From Mycolicibacterium sp. GF69 (GTDB lineage: Bacteria; Actinomycetota; Actinomycetes; Mycobacteriales; Mycobacteriaceae), in the NCBI RefSeq assembly GCF_003284965.1, contig NZ_QMEW01000002.1:1-64000 (forward strand): a DNA stretch of 64,000 nt, written 5' to 3'. Positions within the stretch are counted from its first letter, which is position 1. Every line of letters begins with the position of its first letter. This document shows, in pieces, positions 1 through 9,071 of this stretch. Made by a program: the position numbers and the translations under genes. The notes under the pieces are model-generated. The model was not told where the DNA came from. It ran no database searches and was given only the letters and a program-made list of their open reading frames with translations.

Positions 1-85
1 CACCCGCGACGAGGGCCGCGGTGATCAGGCGAAGTCCAACGTGAAAGATGCCGGCGAGAAGATCAAGGACGCCTTCCGAAAGTAA
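1..85 (+). CDS. CsbD family protein, C-terminal end (partial)
   Basis: An open frame enters from the left edge and ends at TAA 83-85. The visible tail of about 27 residues is charged, with the pattern G-x-G-D-Q-A-K-x-N-x-K-D-A-G-E-K-I-K-D-A-F. This is typical of the small CsbD general-stress proteins, which are short and helical and of unknown biochemical role. The start lies outside the window. It converges on the arr gene, whose stop is at 106. Confidence 0.75.
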   Translation, partial: TRDEGRGDQAKSNVKDAGEKIKDAFRK

Positions 86-105
86 TCACCCGGGGGAGCC
101 GCTGG

Positions 106-534
106 TCAGTCGTAGATGACGGCCAGCCCCCGGCGTCGGAGGTCGGCCAAGGTGTCCCGCATCGCTTGAAGCTGTTCGGGTGAATGTCCCACCCAGTCGG
201 TGATCTCGCCGACGATTCTCACAGGCTCACGGGTGCGGTACGACCGCGTCGGATTCCCTGGGAGCTTCTTGTCCGTCACGTTCGGATCGTCCTGCACTGG
301 GCCTTGCGGTTCCACGATGTAAATGCGGCCGCGCGCCTCGCCCGCCGCCAACTCGGCTCCCCACACTGCTGCATCCAATGTTTGGGTCACGTAGACGTGG
401 TTCATGATGCGCCCTTCCTCGAAGTTCGATCGGCGCCCGGGCACCAGCAGATCACCTACTGCAAGGTCGGCCTTGGTGCCGTGGAGGAATGCACCGGACT
501 CGTGGACTTCAAATGGTTTTGGCGTGCTTGGCAT
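106..534 (-). CDS. arr: Rifampin ADP-ribosyltransferase
   Basis: This 142-aa protein matches the Arr family over its full length. Family members inactivate rifamycins by transferring ADP-ribose from NAD+ to the drug's C23 hydroxyl. The residues equivalent to the known active-site set are present at about H18 (in F-L-H-G-T), Y48 (in N-H-V-Y) and D83 (in Q-D-D-P-N-V-T-D). The conserved block R-S-Y-R-T-R-E-P-V and the tail G-L-A-V-I-Y-D are also there. The frame is open up to 654, but I chose ATG 532-534 because it gives the usual family length and has GGAG six bases upstream. It lies 284 bp downstream of the dehydrogenase gene on the same strand. Resistance in this strain is inferred, not shown. 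Confidence 0.95.
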   Translation of the reverse strand: MPSTPKPFEVHESGAFLHGTKADLAVGDLLVPGRRSNFEEGRIMNHVYVTQTLDAAVWGAELAAGEARGRIYIVEPQGPVQDDPNVTDKKLPGNPTRSYRTREPVRIVGEITDWVGHSPEQLQAMRDTLADLRRRGLAVIYD

Positions 535-818
535 GTAGTTCTCCGTCTGTTGCGCTCGCAATCGGAAGATTGTGCAGTACTTGCGGGGTCTTGCCGCAAG
601 CCCCACTCCCTGTCGTACAGTGATGACGGACGGCACCGAGGCCATCGGCAGCATCGGCGAGGCGCCTCAGGCGGGTCCCCAGAGGCCAATCGTCGCCGAC
701 GTTCGACGCGCCGGCGTTCGGCGGAGAGTCCCTCGCAGGGAATCAGCCGCGGCTCAATCGGTATGGGAATCCGAAGGCGGTGCGATCCGCGCCGATTCGC
801 CGGCTGACTGTCGGTCGC

Positions 819-1994
819 TTAACTAGTTGCGTTGACCGGGTGCGGGTAGGCATCCGCACGGTGCTGGAAGGACAAAATGGCGGGGTTGATAACGACACCC
901 TCGTGGATTTCAATGGCGCGGTGGATGATTGGGCTTGAACGCCATGCAGCGGGGCCGGCGAGGAGCGTGTTGAGATGAGGCAGCAACGCCTCGCTGACCT
1001 CCCACGTCGCTGAGTCCCACAGGTACGACGGGCTGTGGTCGACCGCGTAGTAGTGCACGTCATTCGCCAGCTTGCGGAGCGGCTCGGCGAACGACGTCGG
1101 CTGCGCCCAACTGAAGCCCATGCCCACATCGCAGGAGACGTCGACGATCAGGCTGCTCGGCGCGAATGCGGCCAGATCGTCCTCATTGGCAAAGATCAAA
1201 GGGTTTCCGGGATCCTGCAATGCGCAGTTGACGACGATGTCGTTGTCGGCCAGCACGCGGGCGACGGGCACGACGCCGGCGTCCGGCGTGTCCGCCCACG
1301 TTCGGTGGGGCGGTGTGCCTTCGTCGTATCCCATCTGGATGATCTGGGTGGAGTGAATCGGGGCCGCGACTGCCGCGACATCCCGATTGGTCAGCACGCG
1401 CACATCGTCGACGCCGTGGGCGTTCAATGCGGTGACCGCACCGCGAGCCGTCGCCCCGAACCCGATGACTGCGGCACGCAGGCGCCGACCGTAGCTACCG
1501 GTGATGCCGATCAGCTGCATGGCGTGCAACACCGAGCAGTACCCGGCGAGCTCGTTGTTCTTGTGGAAGACGTGCAGCCCGAAGCCGCCGTCGGCCTGCC
1601 AGTGGTTCATCGCCTCGAAGGCGATCAACGTCAGCCGCCGATCGATGGCGATCTGGGTCAGTCTGAAGTTCTGAACGCAGTGCGGCCAGCCCCAGATAAC
1701 CTGTCCGACACGGAATTCAGCCAAGTCCTCGGCTTCGACTTTGGGCAGCAGGATGACGTCGCAGTCGGCGATCAGCTGCTCCCGGGTCCGGACTCCGCCG
1801 ACCAGTTCAGCCAGCGCGTTGTCGGTGGCGCCGAAGGCTGCGCCGTAGCCGTGCTCGAGGAAGATCCGACTCCGCGTTTGAGGGTCGATCCTGTCGAAGT
1901 GGTCCGGGTGGATGGGTAGTCGACGCTCATTGGGTTTGCGCGAGTGAGCCAGGACCCCGAGCGAAAGGGATCGCGCGTCGGTACTTCTTGTCAT
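819..1994 (-). CDS. AlaDH/PNT-family dehydrogenase, N5-(carboxyethyl)ornithine synthase-like
   Basis: The 391-aa product has the two-domain layout of the alanine dehydrogenase/transhydrogenase family. The N-terminal substrate domain begins with the R-K-P-N-E-R-R-L-P-I-H type signature seen in saccharopine dehydrogenase and carboxyethyl-ornithine synthase. A nucleotide-binding region follows at about residues 170-200 with V-I-G-F-G-A-T-A-R-G. A late V-D-H-S-P-S-Y-L-W region is typical of the group. Such enzymes join an amino acid and a 2-oxo acid reductively using NAD(P)H. The exact substrates cannot be read from the sequence. It stands alone, upstream of arr on the same strand. Confidence 0.75.
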   Translation of the reverse strand: MTRSTDARSLSLGVLAHSRKPNERRLPIHPDHFDRIDPQTRSRIFLEHGYGAAFGATDNALAELVGGVRTREQLIADCDVILLPKVEAEDLAEFRVGQVIWGWPHCVQNFRLTQIAIDRRLTLIAFEAMNHWQADGGFGLHVFHKNNELAGYCSVLHAMQLIGITGSYGRRLRAAVIGFGATARGAVTALNAHGVDDVRVLTNRDVAAVAAPIHSTQIIQMGYDEGTPPHRTWADTPDAGVVPVARVLADNDIVVNCALQDPGNPLIFANEDDLAAFAPSSLIVDVSCDVGMGFSWAQPTSFAEPLRKLANDVHYYAVDHSPSYLWDSATWEVSEALLPHLNTLLAGPAAWRSSPIIHRAIEIHEGVVINPAILSFQHRADAYPHPVNATS

Positions 1995-2109
1995 CGATCA
2001 ATGCCTCTCGGCGGTATCCGGGTTTCTCGACCCTACCGTCGGGCTCGGCGAGTATCGGCACCGTTATGCAAGGGCGACGACGAAAGTGAGCGTAGAGCGT
2101 CGTGGTGAC

Positions 2110-2346
2110 TCACTCGTTGGTCGCCGCTGGCGTAGCGCGGTCGGCACGCTTCTGGTGATCGAGCTTGGTGTCATTGCCTCGGGCCACCGACGCCGCTTGA
2201 TCATGATGGCGGGTGGCGGCGCGCCGGGCGTCGGCTGCTCGGCTCGCATCGGGCTGAGTGCCGGTCAGACGTTGAACGAATCCGACAGACGCCGCAACTC
2301 CGGATTGAATGAGGGCGCGAATACGGGATTCAATCGAAGTGAGCAT
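2110..2346 (-). CDS. Possible small hypothetical protein (78 aa)
   Basis: This is the most protein-like frame in the 450-bp gap between 1995 and 2447. The N-terminus (M-L-T-S-I-E-S-R-I-R-A-L-I-Q-S) could form an amphipathic helix and the C-terminal half is basic and polar. No domain is recognisable and no strong ribosome-binding site precedes ATG 2346. An overlapping plus-strand frame is equally open, so this may not be a gene. Nothing else is evident in the gap. Confidence 0.25.
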   Translation of the reverse strand: MLTSIESRIRALIQSGVAASVGFVQRLTGTQPDASRAADARRAATRHHDQAASVARGNDTKLDHQKRADRATPAATNE

Positions 2347-2447
2347 CGGAGATCTCTAATCTGCTGGTAGATGTCCAGTACACGCGCGATTTGCCTGCGT
2401 GTCAAGGGAGTTCGAAGGGGCTTACCTCGGGTGAAATAGAACGCCCG

Positions 2448-3221
2448 TCATCGGTCAGGATGCTCGAAGTGTTGATAGTCCTTCGGGGTCCGCCAGTTTC
2501 CGCCCCAGGTCCAGCCGCGGTCGGTGAAGATCCGCACCGCGGGGTCGCCGTCGCGCAGCAGGCCCGGATCGATGCGGTTGCGGTCGAGGTAGGGCGCCGC
2601 GTTGGCGGGTTGAAAGGCGCCCGCGCTGTCGATGTACGGGTTGATGAGCGGGTTGATGTCGATGGCCCGGCCGTAGGCGTGCAGGGACCAGTTGCCGGTA
2701 CCCGGGATGTCGCGGCAGTTGAACGCCGAGGTGTTGTTGTCCCGCATGGACAGCTCGTCGTCGGCGCCCGGGTAGTGCTCGGGTGTGCGCATCCTCTCGA
2801 TGGGATAGCGCACATGCCGGAGTTGCTCGAAGATCTCGACGACCTCGGCCACCAGGTCTTCGTGCACGATGAGCTCGCCGCGGTGGGTCTGGCCGTCCAT
2901 TCCGAGGTGGTCGATCTCGACCCGCCGCAGTCGCTCTGGCGCCAATGGGCAACCGGGACGCCAGCTTTCACCGAGTTCGGCCGCGGTGACAGGAGTGACG
3001 CGAGCAGGTGGCGGCGGCAGGCTGGTCGACGGTGGGGGAGGAGGCGGCGCAACCGGCGACGTGGACGGGGACGCAGTCGTGGACGGGGACGTGGACGGGG
3101 TCTCCGGCGGGGAGGAGGCGCACTGCACGACGAGCGCACCGGCTGCCACGATCGCCGCCAGCTTGGCGGCGACGGCAAAGCGACCGCGGACCACCGCCGG
3201 ATCGTACTGCGTATCGCTCAC
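2448..3221 (-). CDS. Putative lipoprotein, M15-type D-Ala-D-Ala carboxypeptidase-like
   Basis: The 257-aa product starts at GTG 3221, inside the stop of the upstream flavoprotein gene (GTGA overlap). An N-terminal hydrophobic stretch ends in G-A-L-V-V-Q-C, a plausible lipobox. A long Ser/Thr/Pro-rich linker (about residues 35-75) follows. The C-terminal catalytic region has S-L-H-A-Y-G-R-A-I-D-I-N-P (the HxxGxAxD zinc motif) and a final D-Y-Q-H-F-E-H. These are features of LAS/VanY-like metallopeptidases acting on peptidoglycan stem peptides or related amide bonds. It is the last gene of the five-gene chain starting at 10465. Why a wall peptidase sits in that operon is unclear. Confidence 0.8.
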   Translation of the reverse strand: MSDTQYDPAVVRGRFAVAAKLAAIVAAGALVVQCASSPPETPSTSPSTTASPSTSPVAPPPPPPSTSLPPPPARVTPVTAAELGESWRPGCPLAPERLRRVEIDHLGMDGQTHRGELIVHEDLVAEVVEIFEQLRHVRYPIERMRTPEHYPGADDELSMRDNNTSAFNCRDIPGTGNWSLHAYGRAIDINPLINPYIDSAGAFQPANAAPYLDRNRIDPGLLRDGDPAVRIFTDRGWTWGGNWRTPKDYQHFEHPDR

Positions 3222-5269
3222 GGCAGATAAAAGCCGCGGATCCGGTAGAAGCGGCCGCGGCCGAGCAACGCGTTGGCGGCTTGCAGACCTGACATCACCG
3301 CGGCTTCGATGCAACCGGCGTTCATGCCGCAGTCGGTCCAGTCGCCGGCCAGCACGAGGTTGTCGTAGCCGCCCTCGTCGGGGCGCAGCCGGTACTTGTC
3401 CGAACCGGGGACCGATTGGACATAGCGGTCCGACGGGTCGATGTTGACGCTGACGTGCTGGGTGGCCAGCGCGTCGCGGCCGCGGTGTCCGTCGACCCCG
3501 CTGAGCAGGTGCCAGGCGAACCCGTCGGCGGTAGTCGCACCTGGAAAGTAGAGCCCGACGTGGTGGTCGAGATACCGGACCGCCGCGGCGTGCACGGCCT
3601 CGCCGCTGCGCCGGACGTAGTCGTCGTAGGGTTCGCGCACCGGCCACGGCGCGTCGAAAGCACCGCAGAAATAGGCGACGGTGCCGGGGCGGTCGTCGGC
3701 CGGCCAGTCTTCGGCCCACAGTGTCTGCGGCATGGACGCCCACGTGTCGAACGGCGGCACGTACGCGCTGGTGGTCACACCGGGCCGCGGCCAGCCGAGC
3801 GCCGGTTCGTCCGGGCGCAGCCAGATCTGGAACGCCTGGGTGGCGACGGTGCGCACGTTTTCGGTCATCGCCCGCCACTCGGGCCGGTCGTCGATCAGTT
3901 CTGCGGCAACGATTTCCACCATGCTCAGCGACATCGCCAGCACCACGTGGTCGAAGTCGATGCCGCGACGCAACGTCAGCGTCTCGATATCGGAGCGGTC
4001 ACCGAAATGCGACTCCAGGGTGTGCATTCCGGGCCTTACCCGAACCTGGTCGGCGAGCGGTTCGCTCGGGAAGACGGGCAGGCCGCGGCTGCGGGTCAAC
4101 GGCTGATACTCGTCGACACCGTCGGCGAGCGTGAGCTGGCGGCCCATGCTGATGGCGTCGACGTGCCGACGCTCGGCGTCCAGGTACAGGCTGTCGACGC
4201 GGTGGAAGAACTTGAACCGGACACCGCGGCGACGCAGCACCTGGTAGATGGGCGCGATAACGATCTCGCCCATCCCGGCGGTCATCTTCCAGAAGATCGC
4301 GCCCTTGTACTCGAAAAGCACCAGGCCCGTGAGGAATACGGCGAGCCCGGCGGCAAATGCCGGTCGTTGGGGGTCCCCGCCGGCGTACCCGAAGACCAGG
4401 TCGTAGAGGCCGCGGATCAACGGGAAGTCCAAGACGTCGGGATGGGCGCCGTGGCGCAGGATCCACTCGCCGAAGTCCTCGTCGTTGATGGCGCGAAAGC
4501 CGCGAGGGTCGGTGACGAGGTTGTCAGCGATCAGCCCGCGCACCACCGCGACCACCAGCGAGACCAGTAGCCACGACCGGCGGTGGTCGGGGCGATGCTC
4601 ACGGTCGAGCGTGCGGCCGACGGCGGCGACGGCGACGTCGAGCAGTGACGCTGACGACCGCGGTTCCGCCGCTGCCATGAGGGCCGCCAGCGCCGCCCGC
4701 TGCACCGCTTCGACCGCGGTCTCGGCGGCGTAAGGATGCGGGGAGGCCGACAGCACCAAGCCGACCGGTTCGGCGTCGCGCAACGAGCGGGTGAAGTCGA
4801 CGAGAAGTTGTGCGGCTCTGCGCAGGAAGCCGACCGCGGTGATCTCGCGCCCGGTGGAGTGCGGCTCACCCGGCAGTTCCTCGTTGCGGGTGAACGTGCC
4901 CAGCCACGTCAGCCAGTCGTCGCCCCACCGGTCCGCCAGGCCGAGGTTGTCGGCGGGTATGAGCGCCTGGTCCCAGGCCTGTATCGGGGCGCCGGGATCG
5001 GTTGTCGCACGGTCGAGTTCGGTGTAGCACTCGCGCAGCAGCCCGAAGGCGTTCTCGTAGGAGCCCAGCCAGATGTGCAGGCCGTGTTCTTCGATGCGGC
5101 CGTGCGGACCGCGACTCGAGGCGGCCTTCCCGCCGAGCCGCCAGCCGCGTTGGTAGACGGTGATGGCGTCGAACCGGTCACGCCAGCCCGGCTCGCTGAG
5201 CCGCCAGGCCGCACTGAGGCCGGCCATACCGCCGCCCAGGATGGCGACCTTGCCCCCGGGCGGCCTCAC
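3218..5269 (-). CDS. FAD-dependent oxidoreductase, phytoene-desaturase/HpnE-like
   Basis: The 683-aa product begins at GTG 5269, overlapping the cyclase stop by four bases. The FAD dinucleotide fold is at the extreme N-terminus (K-V-A-I-L-G-G-G-M-A-G-L-S-A-A-W-R-L), followed by W-R-L-G-G-K-A and H-G-L-H-I-W-L-G. The C-terminal FAD motif N-L-V-L-A-G-D-W-T-D is followed by G-C-I-E-A-A-V-M-S-G. This arrangement is that of carotenoid desaturases and hydroxysqualene dehydroxylase, which act on polyprenyl chains. It is longer than phytoene desaturase (about 500 aa) because of an insert around residues 130-280. With a polyprenyl diphosphate synthase divergently encoded nearby, an isoprenoid substrate is a reasonable inference. 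Confidence 0.85.
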   Translation of the reverse strand: MRPPGGKVAILGGGMAGLSAAWRLSEPGWRDRFDAITVYQRGWRLGGKAASSRGPHGRIEEHGLHIWLGSYENAFGLLRECYTELDRATTDPGAPIQAWDQALIPADNLGLADRWGDDWLTWLGTFTRNEELPGEPHSTGREITAVGFLRRAAQLLVDFTRSLRDAEPVGLVLSASPHPYAAETAVEAVQRAALAALMAAAEPRSSASLLDVAVAAVGRTLDREHRPDHRRSWLLVSLVVAVVRGLIADNLVTDPRGFRAINDEDFGEWILRHGAHPDVLDFPLIRGLYDLVFGYAGGDPQRPAFAAGLAVFLTGLVLFEYKGAIFWKMTAGMGEIVIAPIYQVLRRRGVRFKFFHRVDSLYLDAERRHVDAISMGRQLTLADGVDEYQPLTRSRGLPVFPSEPLADQVRVRPGMHTLESHFGDRSDIETLTLRRGIDFDHVVLAMSLSMVEIVAAELIDDRPEWRAMTENVRTVATQAFQIWLRPDEPALGWPRPGVTTSAYVPPFDTWASMPQTLWAEDWPADDRPGTVAYFCGAFDAPWPVREPYDDYVRRSGEAVHAAAVRYLDHHVGLYFPGATTADGFAWHLLSGVDGHRGRDALATQHVSVNIDPSDRYVQSVPGSDKYRLRPDEGGYDNLVLAGDWTDCGMNAGCIEAAVMSGLQAANALLGRGRFYRIRGFYLP

Positions 5270-8200
5270 GCCAGCAGCGCTTGGGCCCGGGCCAGCTCGG
5301 GCCACGTGCTGTCGGGCGTAAACCGTCCGGCGGCCTCGGCGAGGGCGTCGCGCGCCGAATCACCAAGCAGTCGGTAAAGGTCGGCGGCAATGCGCAATTC
5401 GAAGATCGCCGCACCCTGGTGGCGGGCCAGCGCGAGGGCGTCCCGCAGACAGGCCTCGCGCGCTTCGTCCTCGCGTTCGGTGTGTGCGCGCAACCGGAGC
5501 AGTTCGGCGTCGTAGAAGTGCACGTCGGTGTCTGCGGCCAACTGCAGCGCCGCGTCGAGCCGGGCGCGGGCTTCGTCGGTGCGGCCCGCCGCGGACAGCA
5601 GCCTCGCCACGATGCTGTCGTAGAAGGTGAGGAACATCCGCACTTCGGCTGCGCGCCATGCTTCGACGAGCATCGTCATGGTGGTGATGTGTCGCTCCAG
5701 CGTCGCGGGGTCGGCCTCGAGCGCGCGCAACCCGTCGACCGTGCATTGCTGGGTCGCGGCGATCAACGCCCACGCGTCGAATCCGTACCGCTGCGCGTCG
5801 GCGGCCATGGCGGCGACGATTGCCGCGGCGCGACCGAGGTCGCCGGCCTCGATGTACATCCACGCTTCGTAGCTACGCGCGTAGGCGGCGCTGTAGGGGC
5901 CCTGCGGGAACCCGAGCCGCTCGACGCGGCGGGTGCTGCGATCGAATTCCGTTTGCGCCCCGGCGAAGTCGCCCATCACCAGGCGGGCAGCGGCCAGATG
6001 GGTGTAGATCGACGCCAGCGGCTCGTTGGGGATGAACCAGTGCGCTTCGTCCTCACCGTCACCGACATCGGTGCGGGCCGCGACCGACTCCAAAGCCTCA
6101 CGCGCCGCCAAGAACTGGCCGCGGTACCACGCCAGCATCGCGAACCCCGCATCATTGTTGACCAGAAACCAGGCGACGCTTCCGCTCTGGCCTGCCCGCA
6201 CCGCGGTGAGCACCTGTTCGGCGCGTTGCAGGTCCGCGCGGGTGGCGAAGTAGCCGTACAGGGCAGCCATGGTGGTGAGGAACTCCTCGGTGAGTTCGGT
6301 TCCGACCACCTGCAGGCAGCGTTCGAAGTCGATCGCGGCCTGAGCGCTCGAGGTGCCCTCGACCGCCGAGGCGAGAAAGCCGCGACGCAGCCGGATCTCG
6401 ACTTCGCGCCGGTCGCGGTGGCCGCCGGGTGCTATCCGGTCCACCCGTGCGATCGCCTCGTTGAGGAAGCCGAGCGACTCGCCGAGTGCGCCGCGGCGTC
6501 GAGCGTCGGAGGCGGCCTGCTGATAAGCCGTCGTTGCATCGTCGTATCGCTGCGCTTCGTCGTAATGGCGTGCGACAAGCCGCCAATCGGGCTTCCCGTC
6601 CGCCGTGCCCGCGTCGAGCGCGTCGGCGATGCGGCCGTGCAAGGTGCGCCGCACACTCGGCGGGGACAGTTCGTAGGCCACTTCGCGCAGGAGTTCGTGG
6701 CGGAACCGGAAGCCGTCGGTGCTGATGCGCTCGACGACCCGGGCATCCTCCAGCGCGCCGAGTACGTCGTCAACGTCGGTTTCGGGCAGCTCGGTGGCCG
6801 CCAGCAGCAGTTGCCGGTCGAATCCGCGTCCGATGGTCGCCGCGGCGGCAACGACAGGCACGGTGTTGTGAGTCGCGCGCAGCCGGGACAGCAGCGACTC
6901 GTAGAGCGCGTCGGGGACGTGGCCGTTGTGCTGTGCCGGCAGCCGAAGATGGTCGAGCCCGGTGATGATCTCCTCGACGTACAGCGGCACACCGTCGCAC
7001 CGGTCGCGCACCGAGCGGCGCACATCGGCGGGCGCATCGGGTGCCAGCGCGGCGATCAGTGCGTCGGTGTCGTCATCGTCCAGCGGTTGCACGTCGAAGA
7101 GCGTGACGTTGCCGGCGCCGGGCAGCTTGGTGGTGTCGCGCGCGGTGATGACAACCAGAACCCGCCCGAGCCGGGCGCCGAGCATCTTGTCGAGCACTTC
7201 CACGGTGGACGGGTCGAACCAGTGCACGTCTTCGGCCACCAGCAGCCCCGGACCGTCGCCGAGGCAGGCGACCAGGTAGTCGTGAACGGTTTCGGCGATG
7301 TCCTCGTAGAGCTTGCCGCCTTCGGCCTTCGCGGCCTGGTAGCCGGCCTCGGCGGCGATGCCGAGCACCGGAGCCAGCAGCGGCAGCGTCGTCGCAGGAT
7401 CCCGGCCCAACGCGGCGATGTCCCTTTCGAGCAGCCGCAGTCGTTCGCTCTGATCGGTGAGTCGGTCTATGCCGCAACGCCGTTCGAGGAGATCCCGGAT
7501 CGGGTGCAGGCCGGCGGCGGTCTGGAACGGCGAGCCGAACACGGTGATCACGGTGGCGCCGGACTGCTCGGCGAGGTTGACGGCGGCCTGGGCGAGGCGG
7601 CTCTTACCGATACCGGCCTCACCGAGAAACGCGACGCCCGCGGTGTCGAGATCGCCGTCCTGCGCGCGCCCCCAGCTCTGCTCGAGGTAGGACAGCTCCT
7701 CGACGCGGCCGACCAGCGGCCCCAACGGCGACCGGGTGGGCACGGCCCGTTCGCCGAGCACCTGGTGGTGGATGACCGGCTCCTCGACGCCCTTGACGGG
7801 CTGGGCCGGTCGCGGCGCGAGGTCGAAGGTGTCGCGGATCAGCGGTTCGACGGCGTCGCTGACCACCACGGTGCCCGGCGGCGCGATGCTGGACACCCGG
7901 GCGGTGAGGTTCGCGGCAAACCCGTAGACGTCGTCCTGGCCGGTGTCGAGGTACACCAGGCCGCGGTGGACGCCGACGCGGACACTGACCTCGACGCCGA
8001 ACCGCTCCCGCGCCTGCTCACTGAGCCGGGCCACGTCTCGGGTGATGTCCAGACCGGCCTGCACTGCCCGCCGGACGTCGTTCTCGTGGGCTTGTGGGTA
8101 GCCGAAGACCACCAGCAGGCCGTCGCCCTTCGTCGAGCCGATGTGCCCCTCGTAGCGGTCCACGATGCGCTGCACCTGGTCGCGGTACTTGCCGACGATG

Positions 8201-8457
8201 ATGCGGTAGGCCTCGGGCTCGATGCGGGTCGAGAGCACGGTCGAGTCGACGAGGTCGCAGAACAGCAGCGTCAAGCGGCGCAGCTCGCCGCCCGTCGTGG
8301 GAGCCGCCAGGAGGTCCTCGGCGTCGGGGTTGCCGGAGTCGACGGCCAGCACCCGCTCGGCCAGCGAGGTCGCGGTCGCCCGGTCGCCGCGGTTGATGGC
8401 GAGTACAGCGCGATCGAGCAACTCGTCGACCGCTCGCCGGTGATCGCGCACGGTCAC
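5266..8457 (-). CDS. Class III adenylate/guanylate cyclase with AAA-type ATPase and TPR-like repeats
   Basis: This 1063-aa multidomain protein starts at GTG 8457 and overlaps the upstream stop by four bases. Residues about 1-50 are helical. The cyclase domain spans about 60-235, with metal-binding aspartates in F-C-D-L-V-D-S-T (D68) and K-G-D-G (D112), and the late conserved Asn/Arg in F-A-A-N-L-T-A-R (N183, R187). An ATPase domain follows with Walker A G-E-A-G-I-G-K-S at about 279-286. The C-terminal 500 residues are alanine-rich helical repeats of TPR/MalT type. Such proteins couple cyclic nucleotide production to a signal-sensing STAND-like module. No DNA-binding domain is seen. The protein appears soluble. 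Confidence 0.88.
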   Translation of the reverse strand: MTVRDHRRAVDELLDRAVLAINRGDRATATSLAERVLAVDSGNPDAEDLLAAPTTGGELRRLTLLFCDLVDSTVLSTRIEPEAYRIIVGKYRDQVQRIVDRYEGHIGSTKGDGLLVVFGYPQAHENDVRRAVQAGLDITRDVARLSEQARERFGVEVSVRVGVHRGLVYLDTGQDDVYGFAANLTARVSSIAPPGTVVVSDAVEPLIRDTFDLAPRPAQPVKGVEEPVIHHQVLGERAVPTRSPLGPLVGRVEELSYLEQSWGRAQDGDLDTAGVAFLGEAGIGKSRLAQAAVNLAEQSGATVITVFGSPFQTAAGLHPIRDLLERRCGIDRLTDQSERLRLLERDIAALGRDPATTLPLLAPVLGIAAEAGYQAAKAEGGKLYEDIAETVHDYLVACLGDGPGLLVAEDVHWFDPSTVEVLDKMLGARLGRVLVVITARDTTKLPGAGNVTLFDVQPLDDDDTDALIAALAPDAPADVRRSVRDRCDGVPLYVEEIITGLDHLRLPAQHNGHVPDALYESLLSRLRATHNTVPVVAAAATIGRGFDRQLLLAATELPETDVDDVLGALEDARVVERISTDGFRFRHELLREVAYELSPPSVRRTLHGRIADALDAGTADGKPDWRLVARHYDEAQRYDDATTAYQQAASDARRRGALGESLGFLNEAIARVDRIAPGGHRDRREVEIRLRRGFLASAVEGTSSAQAAIDFERCLQVVGTELTEEFLTTMAALYGYFATRADLQRAEQVLTAVRAGQSGSVAWFLVNNDAGFAMLAWYRGQFLAAREALESVAARTDVGDGEDEAHWFIPNEPLASIYTHLAAARLVMGDFAGAQTEFDRSTRRVERLGFPQGPYSAAYARSYEAWMYIEAGDLGRAAAIVAAMAADAQRYGFDAWALIAATQQCTVDGLRALEADPATLERHITTMTMLVEAWRAAEVRMFLTFYDSIVARLLSAAGRTDEARARLDAALQLAADTDVHFYDAELLRLRAHTEREDEAREACLRDALALARHQGAAIFELRIAADLYRLLGDSARDALAEAAGRFTPDSTWPELARAQALLA

Positions 8458-9071
8458 AGCTTGATGTACACCGACACGATCTCGTCCGGCTTGCCGTCCG
8501 GATAGCGCACGCGGACCTCGCCGGAATAGACCGAGCCGGGCAGTCCGGTGGCGTCGACTTCGATGCGGAAGGCCGCTTCGGTGGGGCCGAGTGTGCCGAG
8601 CGGCTTCAGTTGCGGGTCACGTCCGGCGTTGGGCACCAACGTGATCCGATCGTACGGAATGAACTGAAAGCCGTTCGACAGCGGTGTCGCCAATCTGAGC
8701 TGACGCTGCACCTCGATCCGCACGGTCGGGAAGTCGCCTGAGTGCACGGTCCTCTTCGTCGGTGGGGCTGTAGCACTCGCAGATCCTGTGGCGCTCGCAG
8801 ATCCTGTGGCGCTCGCAGATCCGGTGGCACTCGCCGATCCGGTGGCGCCCGCAGGTTTTGTGGACCCGCACCCGCAGCCACAGTCGCCGGCCGGTGCGCA
8901 GGTCTTCTGCGCGGCACAGCAGTTGAGCGCGGCGGTGGTGAAGGCGAGCGTGCTCTTGACCGCTACGTCGACGAGTTGCTGCATCGTGGCGGTGCAGTCA
9001 TGCGGTTGCGGGTGGGGTTCGCCGACGTCGACGCGGCCGGCGGGCATTCGGGTGGTATGGCTGCAGTTCAT
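8454..9071 (-). CDS. Hypothetical protein with Cys-rich N-terminus, hexapeptide repeats and C-terminal beta-sandwich-like region
   Basis: The 205-aa product begins at ATG 9071, sharing one base with the upstream stop (TGATG). This start is preferred over the in-frame ATG at 9125, which lies inside the upstream gene. Residues 25-75 are rich in Cys (N-C-C-A-A-Q and C-G-C-G-C-G). Residues about 80-100 are the repeat A-T-G-S-A-S, encoded by 18-bp tandem repeats. The last 90 residues look like beta strands ending in S-G-E-V-R-V-R-Y-P-D-G-K and resemble the C-terminal pattern of the divergent gene at 10503. Metal binding or multimerisation through the Cys cluster is possible. No family recognised. 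Confidence 0.75.
   Translation of the reverse strand: MNCSHTTRMPAGRVDVGEPHPQPHDCTATMQQLVDVAVKSTLAFTTAALNCCAAQKTCAPAGDCGCGCGSTKPAGATGSASATGSASATGSASATGSASATAPPTKRTVHSGDFPTVRIEVQRQLRLATPLSNGFQFIPYDRITLVPNAGRDPQLKPLGTLGPTEAAFRIEVDATGLPGSVYSGEVRVRYPDGKPDEIVSVYIKL
8770..8859. repeat. 18-bp tandem repeat, five copies
   Basis: Five consecutive 18-bp units start at 8770, 8788, 8806, 8824 and 8842. The first four differ by only one to three bases and the fifth is more diverged. They encode the A-T-G-S-A-S hexapeptides of the 8454-9071 protein. The unit length is a multiple of three, so copy-number change would keep frame. Confidence 0.9.

Noticed and set aside
5281..8505. Long plus-strand open frame of more than 1000 codons opposite the cyclase gene
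   Set aside because: It is the antisense shadow of a high-GC gene. It shows no domain, has a composition dominated by V, G, R and Q, and lacks any link to neighbours, while the minus strand has full cyclase and ATPase motifs.
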